DNA of 64,000 nucleotides. It comes from Adineta vaga. Lineage: Eukaryota; Rotifera. The position numbers were made by a program, and so were the translations under genes. The DNA is taken from NCBI GenBank assembly GCA_021613535.1, contig CP075495.1, positions 14,570,001 to 14,634,000 of the forward strand, in the 5' to 3' direction. Positions within the stretch are counted from its first letter, which is position 1; every line of letters begins with the position of its first letter. Below are positions 22,370 through 34,016 of this stretch, one piece after another. The notes below the pieces were generated by a model. It had not been told where the DNA came from, ran no database searches, and worked only from the letters and a program-made list of their open reading frames with translations.

Positions 22370-22782
22370 TGACGTTTGTTTGAGAGTGTAAAAGAGAAAA
22401 AGATTTTCAAATTGATTGATTTAAGCGCTTGAAAATATCTTTCTAATCATTGTAAACAATATTTGATTGATCGAATTTTCTTTAATTATAACTAAAAACA
22501 AACTGATCATTTACTCTTACAGATTATATAAAGACAAGGAAAGAAATAACAAAATTTTCAATTGATACAAAATAAATATTATAGGTTTTTTTTTGTTCTT
22601 CAGTTTCAGTGATTATCGTCATGTTATTTATCACTATGTTTCATGACAAACATTTTGAAGGAGGGTATCTTAGCAGTCGATAAAGAAGAAAAAATGTCAA
22701 TATCGTTTACCTATATAAGTTTTAATCTATCTTTCTTTTCTTCTATAATCCAGAAGAAAGTTTCGTTTTGAATTCTGATAAA
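22370..22782. promoter_or_regulatory. Divergent promoter region
   Basis: Spacer between the start of LITAF D (minus) and the four-pass gene (plus). It is AT-rich with no clear TATA box. TATATAAG at 22713-22720 lies about 65 bases upstream of the plus-strand ATG and could be a core promoter element. Confidence 0.4.
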
Positions 22783-23610
22783 ATGTATTCACAACAAAAT
22801 TATCAAGTTCCCATAGCAGCACCGATTGTACGAGCAAAATATCAAACAGTAAATGATTTTATACCAAACTTTATTCCTGGTTTATTAGGTGCTGGTCAAT
22901 TAGTTCTTTGGATAGCAATCGTTGCTCTTGAAATAGTAAGTGTATATTATGATGCTGGACGAGGTACTATTTATGCAGGATTTTGGTGTTCAATGGTATT
23001 TTTTGTAACATGGATTGCTATGTTTTGTTATTGTAAGTTTGATTTGAATAATATTGCTACGAATATTCCTCTTAAATTAATTCTAGTATGTTGTAATAAA
23101 TCAAGTGGATGTGGAATTTATTTAATCATTCAAAATATACTTAGTCTGATTTTTGCAATCATACTTGTAATATTTGCTGCACGTTTTGTTCAGAATCCTT
23201 GTTTATGTTATAGTGCTTTATGCTACGTTCCAAATTGGGATTTTATTGATGATCCTAGTTTGATCTCCAATTATTACGTGTATCCATGTACAACGAGAAC
23301 GTATAAAAAACTTCCTGTATTAAAGGCACTTCTTGCATGCGCAGTTTTAATGCTTATTTCTCACCTTATTTTTATTATTGTTTACATAATTGCTTCAATA
23401 CGATTTCATAAAAAACAAAAATCAAACCCACAACAATTTAATGTTGGATATCAACAACAAACAGCGACTGTGCAAATGGGACAACAACCAATATATCATC
23501 CATCACCTATGCCTTATTCTCCTTATGCACAACAACAATCGTACCCAATTCAGTACGAACCAACGGTATCAGCACCACCAGGTTATCCTGTACAATCAAA
23601 CAAATTTTAA
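22783..23610 (+). CDS. Four-pass membrane protein with PPGY tail
   Basis: Intronless ORF; the true start is the ATG at 22783 (MYSQQNYQVPIAAP), giving 275 residues. Four hydrophobic helices can be seen: LLGAGQLVLWIAIVALEIV, FWCSMVFFVTWIAMFCYC, GIYLIIQNILSLIFAIILVI and ALLACAVLMLISHLIFIIVY. A Cys-rich extracellular or luminal loop (NPCLCYSALCYV ... YPCTT) lies between helices 3 and 4. The cytosolic tail is Gln/Pro/Tyr-rich and ends with SAPPGYP, a PPxY motif. The layout is MARVEL/tetraspan-like but I cannot assign a family. A run of overlapping AATAAA signals follows at 23652-23680. Confidence 0.75.
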   Translation: MYSQQNYQVPIAAPIVRAKYQTVNDFIPNFIPGLLGAGQLVLWIAIVALEIVSVYYDAGRGTIYAGFWCSMVFFVTWIAMFCYCKFDLNNIATNIPLKLILVCCNKSSGCGIYLIIQNILSLIFAIILVIFAARFVQNPCLCYSALCYVPNWDFIDDPSLISNYYVYPCTTRTYKKLPVLKALLACAVLMLISHLIFIIVYIIASIRFHKKQKSNPQQFNVGYQQQTATVQMGQQPIYHPSPMPYSPYAQQQSYPIQYEPTVSAPPGYPVQSNKF

Positions 23611-23650
23611 AATATTAAATACAAATGTATTGTTAATCATGCTGTTACGA

Positions 23651-23681
23651 AATAAATAAATAAATAAATAAATAAATAAAA
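23651..23681 (+). terminator. Tandem AATAAA poly(A) signals
   Basis: Seven overlapping AATA units (AAATAAATAAATAAATAAAT...) lie 40-70 bases after the stop of the four-pass gene. Each contains the canonical polyadenylation hexamer. This may also be a simple tetranucleotide repeat. Confidence 0.6.
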
Positions 23682-24761
23682 GTGCAAATCTTAATACTTG
23701 TTTAATACCTGAAACATAATTAGAAACGAGTTTTTCTGTTTTTCTTTAAGTATCATCAATTTTGAAGTAATTATTTCATATCGTATTAGTTTTTGTAACT
23801 GAATGAGTATTCTATTATGGATTGCAATTTGCCATAATATTCTAATTGTATTCTTAGAAGATAAATCAAATGAAATACTTTGACATTTATATTTTCAAAG
23901 GCATTCATATTCAGATTTTTTTGTTGTTGAGTATTTCGAACTTCTCAATCTTTAAGACAATAGAGATGTTCGATATTTCTCTGTATGAATTATTTCTTTT
24001 TAACATTCAACAATTGTTTTCTTATTGACTACTTGAAATAAAATTATTTTGTTTCAATTCTGTTCACTCAATAAGTCTTAGACTGTTATTTTCTTTTCTA
24101 CAATGTTCGTTGATTTTACATATATTGACATTGATAAAAGTTATTTTATCTTTAATCCATTCATTCAATTTCATCATCGTTCGGAATTATTTTCATATCT
24201 ATATTCAAATCATGTGTAATTCTCAATTAGCATTTGTATTTAATATTATACCAGTTAATCGATATTTTATCACATGAAAATGTTTTTTAAAAACCAAAAC
24301 AATGGTTGATATTATATCGTATATGTCAATGGATGATTGAATTTCTGACTACATTACCAATGGTTTCAAGAGATCAGAAAAGAATGCTATTGTTTATATC
24401 TATAGAACGTAATCAATCACGATGGATCTCCATATATCGTGTGATGATCATTATTATCAGTCTCGTTCATTTCATTTGTAATCAATGCGATTATTTTTAT
24501 ATTTGTTCGTTCGTTATCTCGTCATATTCAATGTATCTGTCAAAATGAGCAAAGTAATATTGAAAAGCTGACGTCAACAATTGAGTCATCAAGATTTACG
24601 TCTTTTACGATCTATGATTTATACATTTTACTTTGGAAGAAAAATGCCAAAGAAACCTTCGTTTTCTTCCTTTTTCTTGTTCAATATTGCTGACTGTAAG
24701 ACTGAAATGATTTGATAGTACATACTTTATTCATCAAAGAGGGACATCGAACTAATCTTCT
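23682..24761. other. Intergenic
   Basis: AT-rich with no supported gene. Short open frames near 24306-24548 look like decayed coding sequence but match nothing I can name. Confidence 0.4.
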
Positions 24762-24961
24762 TCTAGTTGAAGATCTTCAATGTATTATGGAGAAGAACTT
24801 TACCAGAAAATCATCTAACAATTGCAGTAACACATTTTAATATACCAACAACATATACAGGTTTAGGAAGATTTGAAGAAGCGATTGCATCAACAGAAAG
24901 ATCAATTATTAAAAACACATTACCATCGAATCATTTGGAAGTTGTAGATTATAAGAATTAA
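24762..24961 (+). pseudogene. TPR (kinesin-light-chain type) relic
   Basis: The frame reads LPENHLTIAVTHFNIP then TTYTGLGRFEEAIASTERSI. That is the consensus shape of one KLC-type tetratricopeptide repeat followed by the start of another (LPSNHLEV). It ends in a stop after little more than one repeat and has no N-terminal part or neighbouring repeats. It is a fragment of a larger TPR gene. Confidence 0.6.
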
Positions 24962-26173
24962 ACGAAAACAAATGCTCAGAGAACTTTTTAATACAAATTC
25001 AACTGATAAATCGACAGTTTCTTGCTTTCTACGTTTTGTTTTTCTTCTGTTTTTATTATTATGTGATAAACTAGATTGAATTTTTTCATTCAAAATTTAG
25101 CTTAGAGAAATTAAATGAAACTTCATGATTTGTTACGAAGAAGATTTGTAAATATTTACACAATACTTAAATATGTATATGTTGATATGTAAAATCAATC
25201 CTCTCGTATAAAGTTCACAAAAATTCTGTTGTATTCTGTACAAAATAATTTCTATCATTGATGTTATTCTTGCTGTTGCAAGTGAAGCAAGTTTATTTAC
25301 TATTATTATTAATCTATTTCGATACAATGAAAAATTATGGATTTATATTAAGAGAAAATTTGTTTGAATGACGGAAATATTATCATATCTATGAGGACTA
25401 TCTTGTCCTATCTTTATTTTTAAATAAATTAAATATATATATCATTAAATGAACATAGCAGACTAATTGTCAAATGATAGAAGTATGAGATGTCTACTGC
25501 AAAGTTGATAATTCATAGAAAAGGTACACATTGCTTTAATATATCGTCTGTTTTCTGCAGACATCTATTGAGCAACATAGACACATGTTCCTTGGTCGGA
25601 GATCTTATGCTGCAAGAGGAAAAACGTGACACCAATTGATGAATTTTGTGCTATTCTATATTAAGTATTGCGTTTGACATTGCAATAACTGTAAGAATTC
25701 ATAGAGAAATGAAAAGAAAAACAAAAATCTGCATTAATTTTGCTTTACATAGCATTGTGCGTAGCTATACTAGTCTGTCTTGACGAATCCTGTTCTTAAC
25801 AATATTTCATTCACCAATAAATTATATCCATTTTCTGGTAGCAAATGAATCATCTAATCTAATATTGGTATCTATATTAAATTTGGCGTAGATTTTTTAT
25901 TTCTACGTTGATAGCAATTATTATTTTCATAACAATATGCTTTACTCTCGAGAAACGATATTTATAATGTGTCGGTTCGACAATTATTAAGAACGAAAAC
26001 AAAATATTTCTCCTTTCGGATCGAATACTACGTCTTTTTCTTTCTTCATTGACGGGAAGCATTCGCAAATCATAATAATATGGATATATAATACCTGTCA
26101 ATATGTGTTTATTTTCATCGAATGAAAAATCTAGTTCAACAGAAAGTATTTCTTATTAGTATTTCAGATTAAA
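24962..26173. promoter_or_regulatory. Intergenic and leader of the LRAT-type gene
   Basis: No supported gene. The last bases before 26174 are TTAGTATTTCAG/ATTAAAATGG, a splice acceptor only six bases before the ATG. The transcript therefore has a spliced or trans-spliced leader. Spliced-leader trans-splicing is known in rotifers, but no leader gene is visible here. Confidence 0.45.
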
Positions 26174-26806
26174 ATGGATTATCTTCCATATTTCTTAAAA
26201 CACTACGATCTTGATCTTCAACCGACCAATTCTGAATGTATTGATAATGATTTAGCTCATATTCTACTTTATCCTGGAGCACATATTGCTACTTCGAATC
26301 CTTACGAACATTATCATCATGGTATTGTTGTTGATGTTAATACACCTGAAATCTCAATTATTCATTTATGGGGTCCTACGAAAGAGACAGGTAGAATTCA
26401 AACAACTAATTTACCTATCTTTCTTGCTGGTGATAAAAATCTGCTTGGAAAAAAAACACGTCGTTTATATTTGGTTAATTACGAAGATGATACATTAGAA
26501 AAACGACAAACAACAGTTGAATTAGCAAAAGAAATGTTGGCGAAAGCAGATGAAATAAAATATGATGTTGGTACGTTGAATTGTGAAAGTTTCGCTTATT
26601 TTTGTCGAACTGGTCAATGGAATAGTGAACAAATCGAACGATTAAAGAAAATTTTGATGGAAAAAGCATTAGAAATCTATGAACAAGTGAAAGATGCCAA
26701 TGAATATAATCGAAATAATATTGCATCACTTTTACGAACTGTACCAGTTGATGCTTTGAATCCAGAAGAAAGAAAACTTTTTGATGAACTCTGTAGCAAA
26801 ATGTGA
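26174..26806 (+). CDS. LRAT/H-REV107-type NlpC/P60 protein
   Basis: Single-exon ORF of 210 residues. The N-terminal half carries GAHIATSNPYEHYHHGIVVD, the strand with the catalytic-type histidines of LRAT domains. About 85 residues later comes NCESFAYFCRTG, the counterpart of the NCEHF motif with the nucleophilic cysteine. The usual His/Glu after the Cys is replaced (NCES). The C-terminal about 60 residues are helical and charged (SEQIERLKKILMEKALEIY) and have no membrane anchor, unlike vertebrate PLAAT proteins. Family members are acyltransferases or phospholipases acting on membrane lipids; the substrate here is unknown. Confidence 0.8.
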   Translation: MDYLPYFLKHYDLDLQPTNSECIDNDLAHILLYPGAHIATSNPYEHYHHGIVVDVNTPEISIIHLWGPTKETGRIQTTNLPIFLAGDKNLLGKKTRRLYLVNYEDDTLEKRQTTVELAKEMLAKADEIKYDVGTLNCESFAYFCRTGQWNSEQIERLKKILMEKALEIYEQVKDANEYNRNNIASLLRTVPVDALNPEERKLFDELCSKM

Positions 26807-27148
26807 TGAGAGAATATCGCCAATGAATACATAATATTGATTATTTAGTCTTTTTAAGAAAAGAAATATCTGTTTAGAAAAAAATACATTTTCTTTCTTA
26901 TTTAGACATATGCACCGAATTTGTCATTGTATAATGTGATGAGCTTGAAATCATAGGAACCATGTAAAACAGTTCTAAAACTTATCTAAAAGAGTGTATG
27001 CTCTTCTTAGAAACTAGGGAGAAATCGAGAATGAATATATTGATTAGCATAGCTATAAAAGACATGGAAGATTGTGGTAACTGTTGATTCATTGTTACTG
27101 TTAAGAAAAAAGATCATCTCAACTATTTTCGATGAATTGAACATTTTT
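26807..27148. other. Intergenic
   Basis: 3' flank of the LRAT-type gene. I see nothing else in it. Confidence 0.4.
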
Positions 27149-27780
27149 CTATTTGTATCGTCGTAGTTGTGTCGCATTTAAAGCATTAATGATTTGTATT
27201 AAATCCTCTGTAAATTCGTATTCTACAGGATACTGGAAATTTTGGCATTTCACCAAAAGATTCTTTTGTTCCAGCACCGATCTGATTGGTTCATTTGCAA
27301 TTTGACGAAATACGATCAGTTTCATATGAAAATTCAAAATTTTCGCCACTTCTCGTTCAACCGGTTCAACTAGTTAACGTATTAATGTACTTTGTTGAAG
27401 AATGTCAATTGTTGTTAGATTACTACCGACAGTTGTATTCGTATTCCAAGATTTCATGATAATTGCTTCCCTATCTACCGATTTATCTGTAATTGAGTTA
27501 TAGATTTTGAAAATTAAAGAACTTGTTTTAAAATAATTAATCATCTTACCAACGAACTTCGACCAGGTTTTTAAATGAGGCCATTTATTTTTGATTGTAC
27601 GATCCAAGAAATAAAACCTAAATAGTTTGATAATATCGAAGGCCATTGTCCTTGTTTGTTGTAGTTTAACACCAACTTCAAGTGCATTAATTTTATATTC
27701 ATGTTGATCAATTAAATTTTGTTGTGTCAGATTTTGAAGAGTATGTCTTAAATTGTGTTGCTTGACTACGAGATTTCAAT
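27149..27780 (-). pseudogene. Relic of an unrecognised coding gene
   Basis: On the minus strand a protein-like frame runs HNLRHTLQNLTQQNLIDQ, then the ORF beginning MAFDIIKLFRFYFLD. After a short intron-like gap it reaches SWNTNTTVGSNLTTIDILQQ and stops. The same frame continues past the stop with LVEPVEREVAKILNFHMKL to the end at 27149. The in-frame TAA at about 27374 and the lack of a start suggest a decayed gene. No domain is recognised. Confidence 0.45.
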
Positions 27781-28288
27781 ATTTCCAATTGGACGTGTAC
27801 TATTCGATCAACGAACGGCAACTGGTCCGTGCTGCTTCCTTTTTCTCTTCGATGTTGTGTGTTATGAATGATCTCTATCCTGAAGCGTACAACATTCTAA
27901 GCAGTCGTTAGTTGAGTTGAAAATATCGTGTCTAAACTGATTGAAGATCTTGATGGTAGCTTACAGCGACATCTATCAGAGTTTATAAATGCATTTGACC
28001 AATTTCGAATTTTATCTGCTTATTTTACTCAATTCATGATAATATTAGAATGAGAATTCGTGTTGAAAAATATCAATATCAAATTTATATCCAATCCTAT
28101 TTTACTTGATGATTCATGTCGTTTTTTTCTTTGTTTCTTTCATTTATTCAGATGACATCGTCATTCCTCATTCTTCCCGATTGATCTTTAATCCTTCCTC
28201 TCTCTCTCTCTCTTTTTGTACATTGGTCTTTAAATATCCATTCATTCTATTTTATTTCAGATCTTACTCACTAAATAAATACTACATC
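27781..28288. promoter_or_regulatory. Intergenic and leader of LITAF gene E
   Basis: Contains a CT repeat at 28198-28212. A splice acceptor, TTTATTTCAG/ATCTT, lies at about 28260, 29 bases upstream of the LITAF start, so a spliced or trans-spliced leader is likely. Confidence 0.4.
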
Positions 28289-28906
28289 ATGCAACCATAT
28301 GGAGACGCTCCTCCACCATATCCGGGCACAAATATGCCATCTAATCCAACTGTAGTTACATCCAAGGGCGATTATCATGGTGTGCCAGTCTATGAATTTG
28401 GATCAAATAATGCTCCTGTTTGTAAGTATTTTTACTTAAAATTAATTCTTGTATGAGATAAACAAGACAAAAAACGAATGATTTAGATGGTCAAACAACT
28501 TATCAACAACAGCCATCGATGATGCAACCTGGTCCAACAATAATTCAAACACGAGCAGTTCAAGTTGGTCATAATCCAGTTCATTGTATTTGTCCGCAAT
28601 GTCATCAACAAATCGTATCTCGAGTTGATTATGTATGTATCGAAAAAATAAGATCAAATCATTTCATTGATTCTTTTAAAATATCTATATAGGATTCAGG
28701 ATCATTCGCATGGCTTATGTGCTTATTACTTACAGTTATTGGGTATGTTAACTTTGTTTTTTCTTCTTTAAAAATCATTATCATGATTTTCTTTTCTTAG
28801 TTGTATTCCGTGTTGTATCATCCCATTTTGTGCGTCATCATGTCAAGATGCAACTCATACTTGTCCTCACTGTTCTGCAATAATTGGTCGTCGAAAAATT
28901 CTTTAA
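28289..28906 (+). CDS. LITAF-domain protein E
   Basis: Four exons: 28289-28420, about 28487-28633, about 28693-28741 and about 28801-28906, about 144 residues. Exon 1 starts MQPYGDAPPPYPG with a PPPY motif. The zinc pairs are CICPQCHQQIVSR and HTCPHCSAIIGRRKIL. The membrane stretch FAWLMCLLLTVIGCIPCC and IIPFCASSCQ lie between them. It is on the opposite strand to the LITAF cluster and 5 kb away. The intron after the first zinc pair and the one inside the hydrophobic stretch resemble gene D. Confidence 0.9.
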
Positions 28907-29166
28907 ACGTTATTTTTATGCATTCATATAAGAGAATCTTATTTTTGTAATGTATTCCTGCTAACCACGCTCTTTTACTTTCGTCTCATGCTTGGATAAA
29001 TTGAAATGAATTTTCTAGTATATTCTTTCTTGTCTATTATTCATTGTACTTTCTCATGTTATTATTTATTCTACATAATAAAAAAAGGAATGAAAATAAA
29101 AGTCGAATTTGTTTCATCTATTTATTAATGATGAACTTCATCTTTCTTTTCAGATCTGAATACTCG

Positions 29167-30256
29167 ATGTCAACAGGTGCAGGTGATTCATTAGTAACAT
29201 CAACATACACAATGAAAAAATCAAATATAAAATCAGATGTAAGTTCTTTCTATGTATGAAAAATGATATTGATCATTCGATATTAGGAAATCAAACATCG
29301 TACAAATGAACTAAAACAATCATTAGCAATATGGCGTAATATTCTTTTACCATTAAATAATCTACTTGAATGGGAACATAAATATGATCCGTTCGTTATT
29401 TTTGGTATCATTTCATTTATTTTTATGTAAGAAATATTGATTATTATTTCCATAGTAGGAATCTCTTCTTATTGATCTTTATAGTTTTATACTTCAAGCA
29501 AATCCACCAGTATTGACACTTGTTAGTTGTGTGGTTCTAATTTTTGTACTTATTGATCTACTGGTACCAATTGCAATTCGTATCCTTTTTAAAAATGACA
29601 ATTGGTTAGTAGATAAATAGAAAGCAAAGATAATTTCGTAGTTGAATTCTTTTTTTTTTCAGGACATCAGCAAAAGAAGCAAAGTTCACTCGATTATGTG
29701 AACGTATTGCTAATTTTGAAGAACATATTAAACAATTATGTGAATCAGCCTTGAAAATGCGTAAAGAACGACCACTTATGGTACGAGATTTTCAATAGAT
29801 TCAAATTCCTTTCATCATAAATTCATTCCTATTTTATTCTAGTATTTAATGGTTGGAGCTATTTTTCTTGCTTTTATCGCTTTCTGTGGTCAACGTGTTG
29901 ACAATCTACTTCTTAGTTATTTAACAAGTAAAAAATTTTCATTTGCTCTTATTGACAGAACAAAAATTGAATAAATATTCATGTATTTAGCATTAACAGT
30001 TTGTCTTATTCCTGGTATCCGTAATCGTCAATTGATTCAGTTTATTCGACAACAAATAATCGATTTTTGGAATAATAAAAAATCATCGAATTCATCGCCA
30101 ACACCTAATGTATCAGTCTCGAGTTCAACTCCAGCACCGATCTCTTCAATTCGTACATCAGCAGTTGTCCGACCATTATCATCATCGTCATATCAACCAA
30201 CTCACACACTTTATTCAACAACATCTTATGGAATCAATAAAAGCAAAGCTCAATAA
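29167..30256 (+). CDS. ARL6IP1: ARL6IP1, ER-shaping reticulon-like protein
   Basis: Six exons with short introns; the start is ATG 29167, 13 bases after a TTTTCAG acceptor. The order is that of ARL6IP1: an amphipathic N-terminal segment (ELKQSLAIWRNILLPLNNLL, EWEHKYDP), a first hairpin (FVIFGIISFIFM and VLTLVSCVVLIFVLIDLLVP), then a cytosolic helix with WTSAKEAKFTRLCERIA. The RPLMYLMVGAIFLAFIAFCG and VCLIPGIRNRQ second hairpin follows. ARL6IP1 bends ER tubules through these hairpins and regulates ER morphology and apoptosis. The tail (about 70 residues, Ser/Pro/Thr-rich) is longer than in vertebrate homologues, which end in a basic stretch. Confidence 0.9.
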
Positions 30257-31581
30257 TAATTCAAATTGAACAAAAAAAACTATTTTCTCATCAGACATTT
30301 CGGTTCACTTTTTTTTACCTTCTTCTACCTGTACAAATTCGCTCAAAATGTATTGATTCTTAAAATCTTAAAACGACAAAAAATATTCATGTTGATAGAG
30401 TGACTAAATGATCAAACTTTCTGGATAGATATTCGTTCCTTTTTTTTCTTTTTCCTACGAAATAAAATACAGCATAGCTAATCTCGATGTTTTCTTTTCT
30501 TTTCATTTGATATGTTTGTCAAAAAACATGGGCATTACTAATATCAATATTTTAGATCAATATTAACGATCGAACAAGATATTAGGGTGAGTTGCATGTT
30601 TATTAGTTAGGTTTGATTGAAGGAATTATAATCACTAATTTGTATGTTGATTAACGCTCAGAAAGTAACCATTACTGTGCATTCAATGTTCTAAAAATGC
30701 TAAATAACATTTAGATAGGTAATCTCATGTGTATGTTTTTTTTCATTTGAAATAAATCTATGATGATCAGTACGACTAGTCAGATTCGTTTTTAAATATT
30801 TGTATATCGTTAAGTAATGCATTCGAAACAAAACGATGACTATATAAGAAAATCAAAAGGAAATGCGTCGATTTGGTTTCTTGTCTACTACTGCTGTTGC
30901 CACACTTTGCAATGAATACCAATAAGATTGAATAAATAAGAACATCTGACTACAAAAAAGTATGGAATATATTGAATGAATTGCAATTGAAGCTAATCTA
31001 CTTAAAGTGATGACCCATAAATGTCATCGAATTTTCGTTGTTTTCTTTATTCAAACAGAAAGTAATCGTTTAACAAAACATACATTAATTGAAATCTTAG
31101 AAAATTCAATTGATAGACCATCTAACTCGATGATTGAAGCTATTGAAAAGGTTTGCAAGACTTGGTCATAATTTAACATTAGCAGAATATCTAATGAAGT
31201 GATATTTACTTCCATAAATCTATATGACATTTCCTTAATGCATTCCTATTGACATTTATCATATTCTACGACATCATTCATCGTTTGACAAACATGAGTA
31301 ATGATGAAGCATTCGATAGCATTGATATTAGTAATCGATTTGGTTTTCTAATTAACAAGAATACAGATCAATTTCATCTGATTAAAAGTTTAGAAAAAAA
31401 AATTCATTTTTGTATCGAATATCATTTTAATTGCTTTTTTTCGATATGGAATGAAAGTAATGCATAAAAGAATGTGTATGGTTTATACTTTGTCACTTGA
31501 AATTCGGGAGAATCAAAGGCGCTTTTTATTTGAAATAATTCATTTTTATTTTGTTTCATTTTTTGAAGAAACAATTGAATT
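30257..31581. other. Intergenic with decayed coding sequence
   Basis: 30940-31470 holds broken protein-like frames on the plus strand (for example HTLIEILENSIDRPSNSMIE and NRFGFLINKNTDQFHL) interrupted by stops. They look like the remains of a gene but I cannot name it. The rest is AT-rich spacer. Confidence 0.4.
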
Positions 31582-32626
31582 ATGCCAAAAGTTCGACGAA
31601 AACGACGATCAACAGCAACTACAGCAAGTAATCCAATAAGTCGACCGAAGAAAGTTTCAGCAAAAGCAAAAGCAAACAATGTAAGTACCAGATAACCCTT
31701 TCATTTCTTCTCTCGATTTTGGACGGATTATGTTACTCTTTATCAACACTTCAACTTTATTTCGATCTTCTATATAGAATCAAGTAACAAAAGCGACTTA
31801 TTTTGATTTAATTGCAAATCCAAATGGATTGATCAAATCTAAATCCTCAGGCAATGTTCTTAAAGTAGCAAAACCACCACGCAATTTAAAAATTCCCGAT
31901 GATTGGGATGTTAAACCAGGCGATGTTATATCCTGGAGTAAAGAACGACCTACCGAAACATTTTTGTAAGTCAATCTTCAATCAAATCTTTTATGGACAA
32001 AATCTTTTCTTTTTAGTGTTACTTCGGAAGGTACACTTCTGAAAAATCCCGATAAATCAGGTTCAGGTTATTTAACAATTCCACTTTCAATCAGTTCACA
32101 AGTTTCTGATGTAATTAATTATTATTCTTCTGTTTTGGATACTCTTGGTCGAGATAATGTCTCATCCATTGAACTTCTTCCTACTGATGCATTCTTTGCA
32201 ACACATTTTTCAAAACAACCCTTAACAGCATCAATTCGAAATCGAACGGACATTAATTATTCATTTGATCCAAATGATGAAATTCTCTATGTAACATTAC
32301 CAACAAATCCTAATCAATCTCAAGATTTCCCATTAAATTCAACAAAACTCGATGATATTATTCAATATATTTCAAATGAGAATGAAAGCAAAGGAAAATT
32401 GACTGTTAAATTTAATTTCGAAGGTAAAACGACGTGCAATAAAGTACCACGTGGTATTGTTACTGGTTTACCAAGTGGTTGGCAATGTCAACAACAAGGT
32501 TCATTAATGTTTGGAGAAAATAAAATTCAAGGCGAATGGATTTGTGAAGGGCCCGAGAAAACAAAAGAGAAAGCACGAAAAGCGATTGAAAAATTTTATA
32601 AAGGACTTAATATTGAAATAAAATAA
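31582..32626 (+). CDS. Unrecognised protein, tandem pair member 1
   Basis: Three exons: 31582-31680, about 31779-31964 and about 32017-32626, about 297 residues. Exon 1 is very basic (MPKVRRKRRSTATTASNP) and suggests nuclear targeting. The body shares with its neighbour the motifs IPDDWDVKPGDVISWSKERP, LLKNPDKSGSGYLTIPL and, near the C-terminus, a strand-rich segment ending IQGEWICEG and a final helix (KARKAIEKFYKGL). There is no membrane helix or known catalytic motif. The family is unknown to me. Confidence 0.65.
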
Positions 32627-32665
32627 TGAAAATATGTGTTTTAATAATTGTAGATATAATAGAAA

Positions 32666-33661
32666 ATGACTTCAACGAATGTTTGTATTGAACAACCAGC
32701 ACGATATTTTGATTTAGTGAATAAACCTGAAACATTAAAACGAACGAATGGAAATCCAATTCCTGATTCAGAATTTCAAGACATTCCTAAGAACGGAAGT
32801 TCCATTCCAGCAGATTGGGATGTAAGCTTTGGTGATGTACTTAATTGGTCACAGGGACGACCAACAGAAGCATTTTTTGTTCTTCAAGATCGAACTTTAT
32901 TGAAAAATCCTGATCAAAGTGGATCTGGTTATTTAACAATTCCATTTGTTGTTACAAGTAGATCAATAATATCTTCATTTATCATTTCTTTTTTGTCTCC
33001 CTATTTAGAAAATAGTCGAAATGCTTTACTTCGATATGAATATGTGATTGAAAGTATTGGTAAAAACTATGTAACAACAGTTGAATTACATCCCGAAGAC
33101 GTTTTTATCAAGAAAAATTGGGGAGAAGTACCACGTGGTATTCTTTCACGCAATGTAGGATTTATCTATGATCCATTAGAAGAATTTCTCTATGTAAACA
33201 TTCCACATACAAAAAAATCCAAAGAATTCAAATTAGGTTCATCAACAATGAATGATATTCAAACATGGTTTATTGGGTATTAATTAGAAATTTCTAAATT
33301 TCGATTTTTCTATGAAATATTTTCTCAAATTTTAGTGCAATGCAAGATCAAGCGTCTTTTCATGTTAAATACAATTTTTCCGGACCTGTCTATCAGAAAT
33401 ATCATAATGAATATAAATTACAAACTGAAAAATTCTCACTACCAAAAACATGGTCCTTTGAACCAGGAACGACAGAGATTGGTCATGATCATTGTAATGG
33501 AGAATGGATATTTCATGGTAAATATATTTTCTTTATTTCAACTAATTTGAGAATGAATCGCTTTTTTAGGTGATAAAAAACATTTAGCTGATGCTAAAGA
33601 ACATGTCCAAGACTTTTATAAAGATTTAACCGTTACAATTGAAGATATTGATCATAATTAA
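32666..33661 (+). CDS. Unrecognised protein, tandem pair member 2
   Basis: Starts at ATG 32666, only 40 bases after the stop of its paralogue. Introns at about 32959-33007 (which keeps frame), 33281-33335 and 33520-33569 join to give about 280 residues. It shares IPADWDVSFGDVLNWSQGRP, LLKNPDQSGSGYLTIPF and the C-terminal GEWIFHG plus helix pattern with member 1. The PRGI motif sits in a different place relative to the other blocks, so parts have been shuffled or diverged. The 40-base spacing raises the possibility of an operon-like pair resolved by trans-splicing. Confidence 0.65.
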
Positions 33662-34016
33662 ATCTTGATTATGAAAATTGTGATACAGAAAAACAACATT
33701 CAGTGATTTACTTTTATTTACTCGGAATATTCCAGCTAATTTTTTTTGTCTATGTGAAATAGCTTATCAGATAATTTTATTTGAGTTTTATAAAGATAAA
33801 AAAAATATATCATCGTTTCATTTGTCAACAAAAAACGTTTCAACAACCAGAAAAATGAATCTCTTGAACATTTCAATATCATGGTTACATGTACTTTCAT
33901 TTCATAACTTTTACTTGTAAAACAAGCAAGTAAATGCAATTACCAACATTAACATAAGTCATCCTATTCGATAATGTGCAAATAATAGATCCATAAAATT
34001 GTTTGATTAGTGTTGA
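33662..34016. other. Intergenic, convergent 3' ends
   Basis: Lies between the end of the tandem pair and the small minus-strand ORF at 34017. AT-rich; I see nothing else. Confidence 0.4.

Noticed and set aside
24306-24548. Plus-strand ORF of 80 codons
   Set aside because: Ile/Ser-rich without recognisable motif, no splice context and no paralogue in the window.
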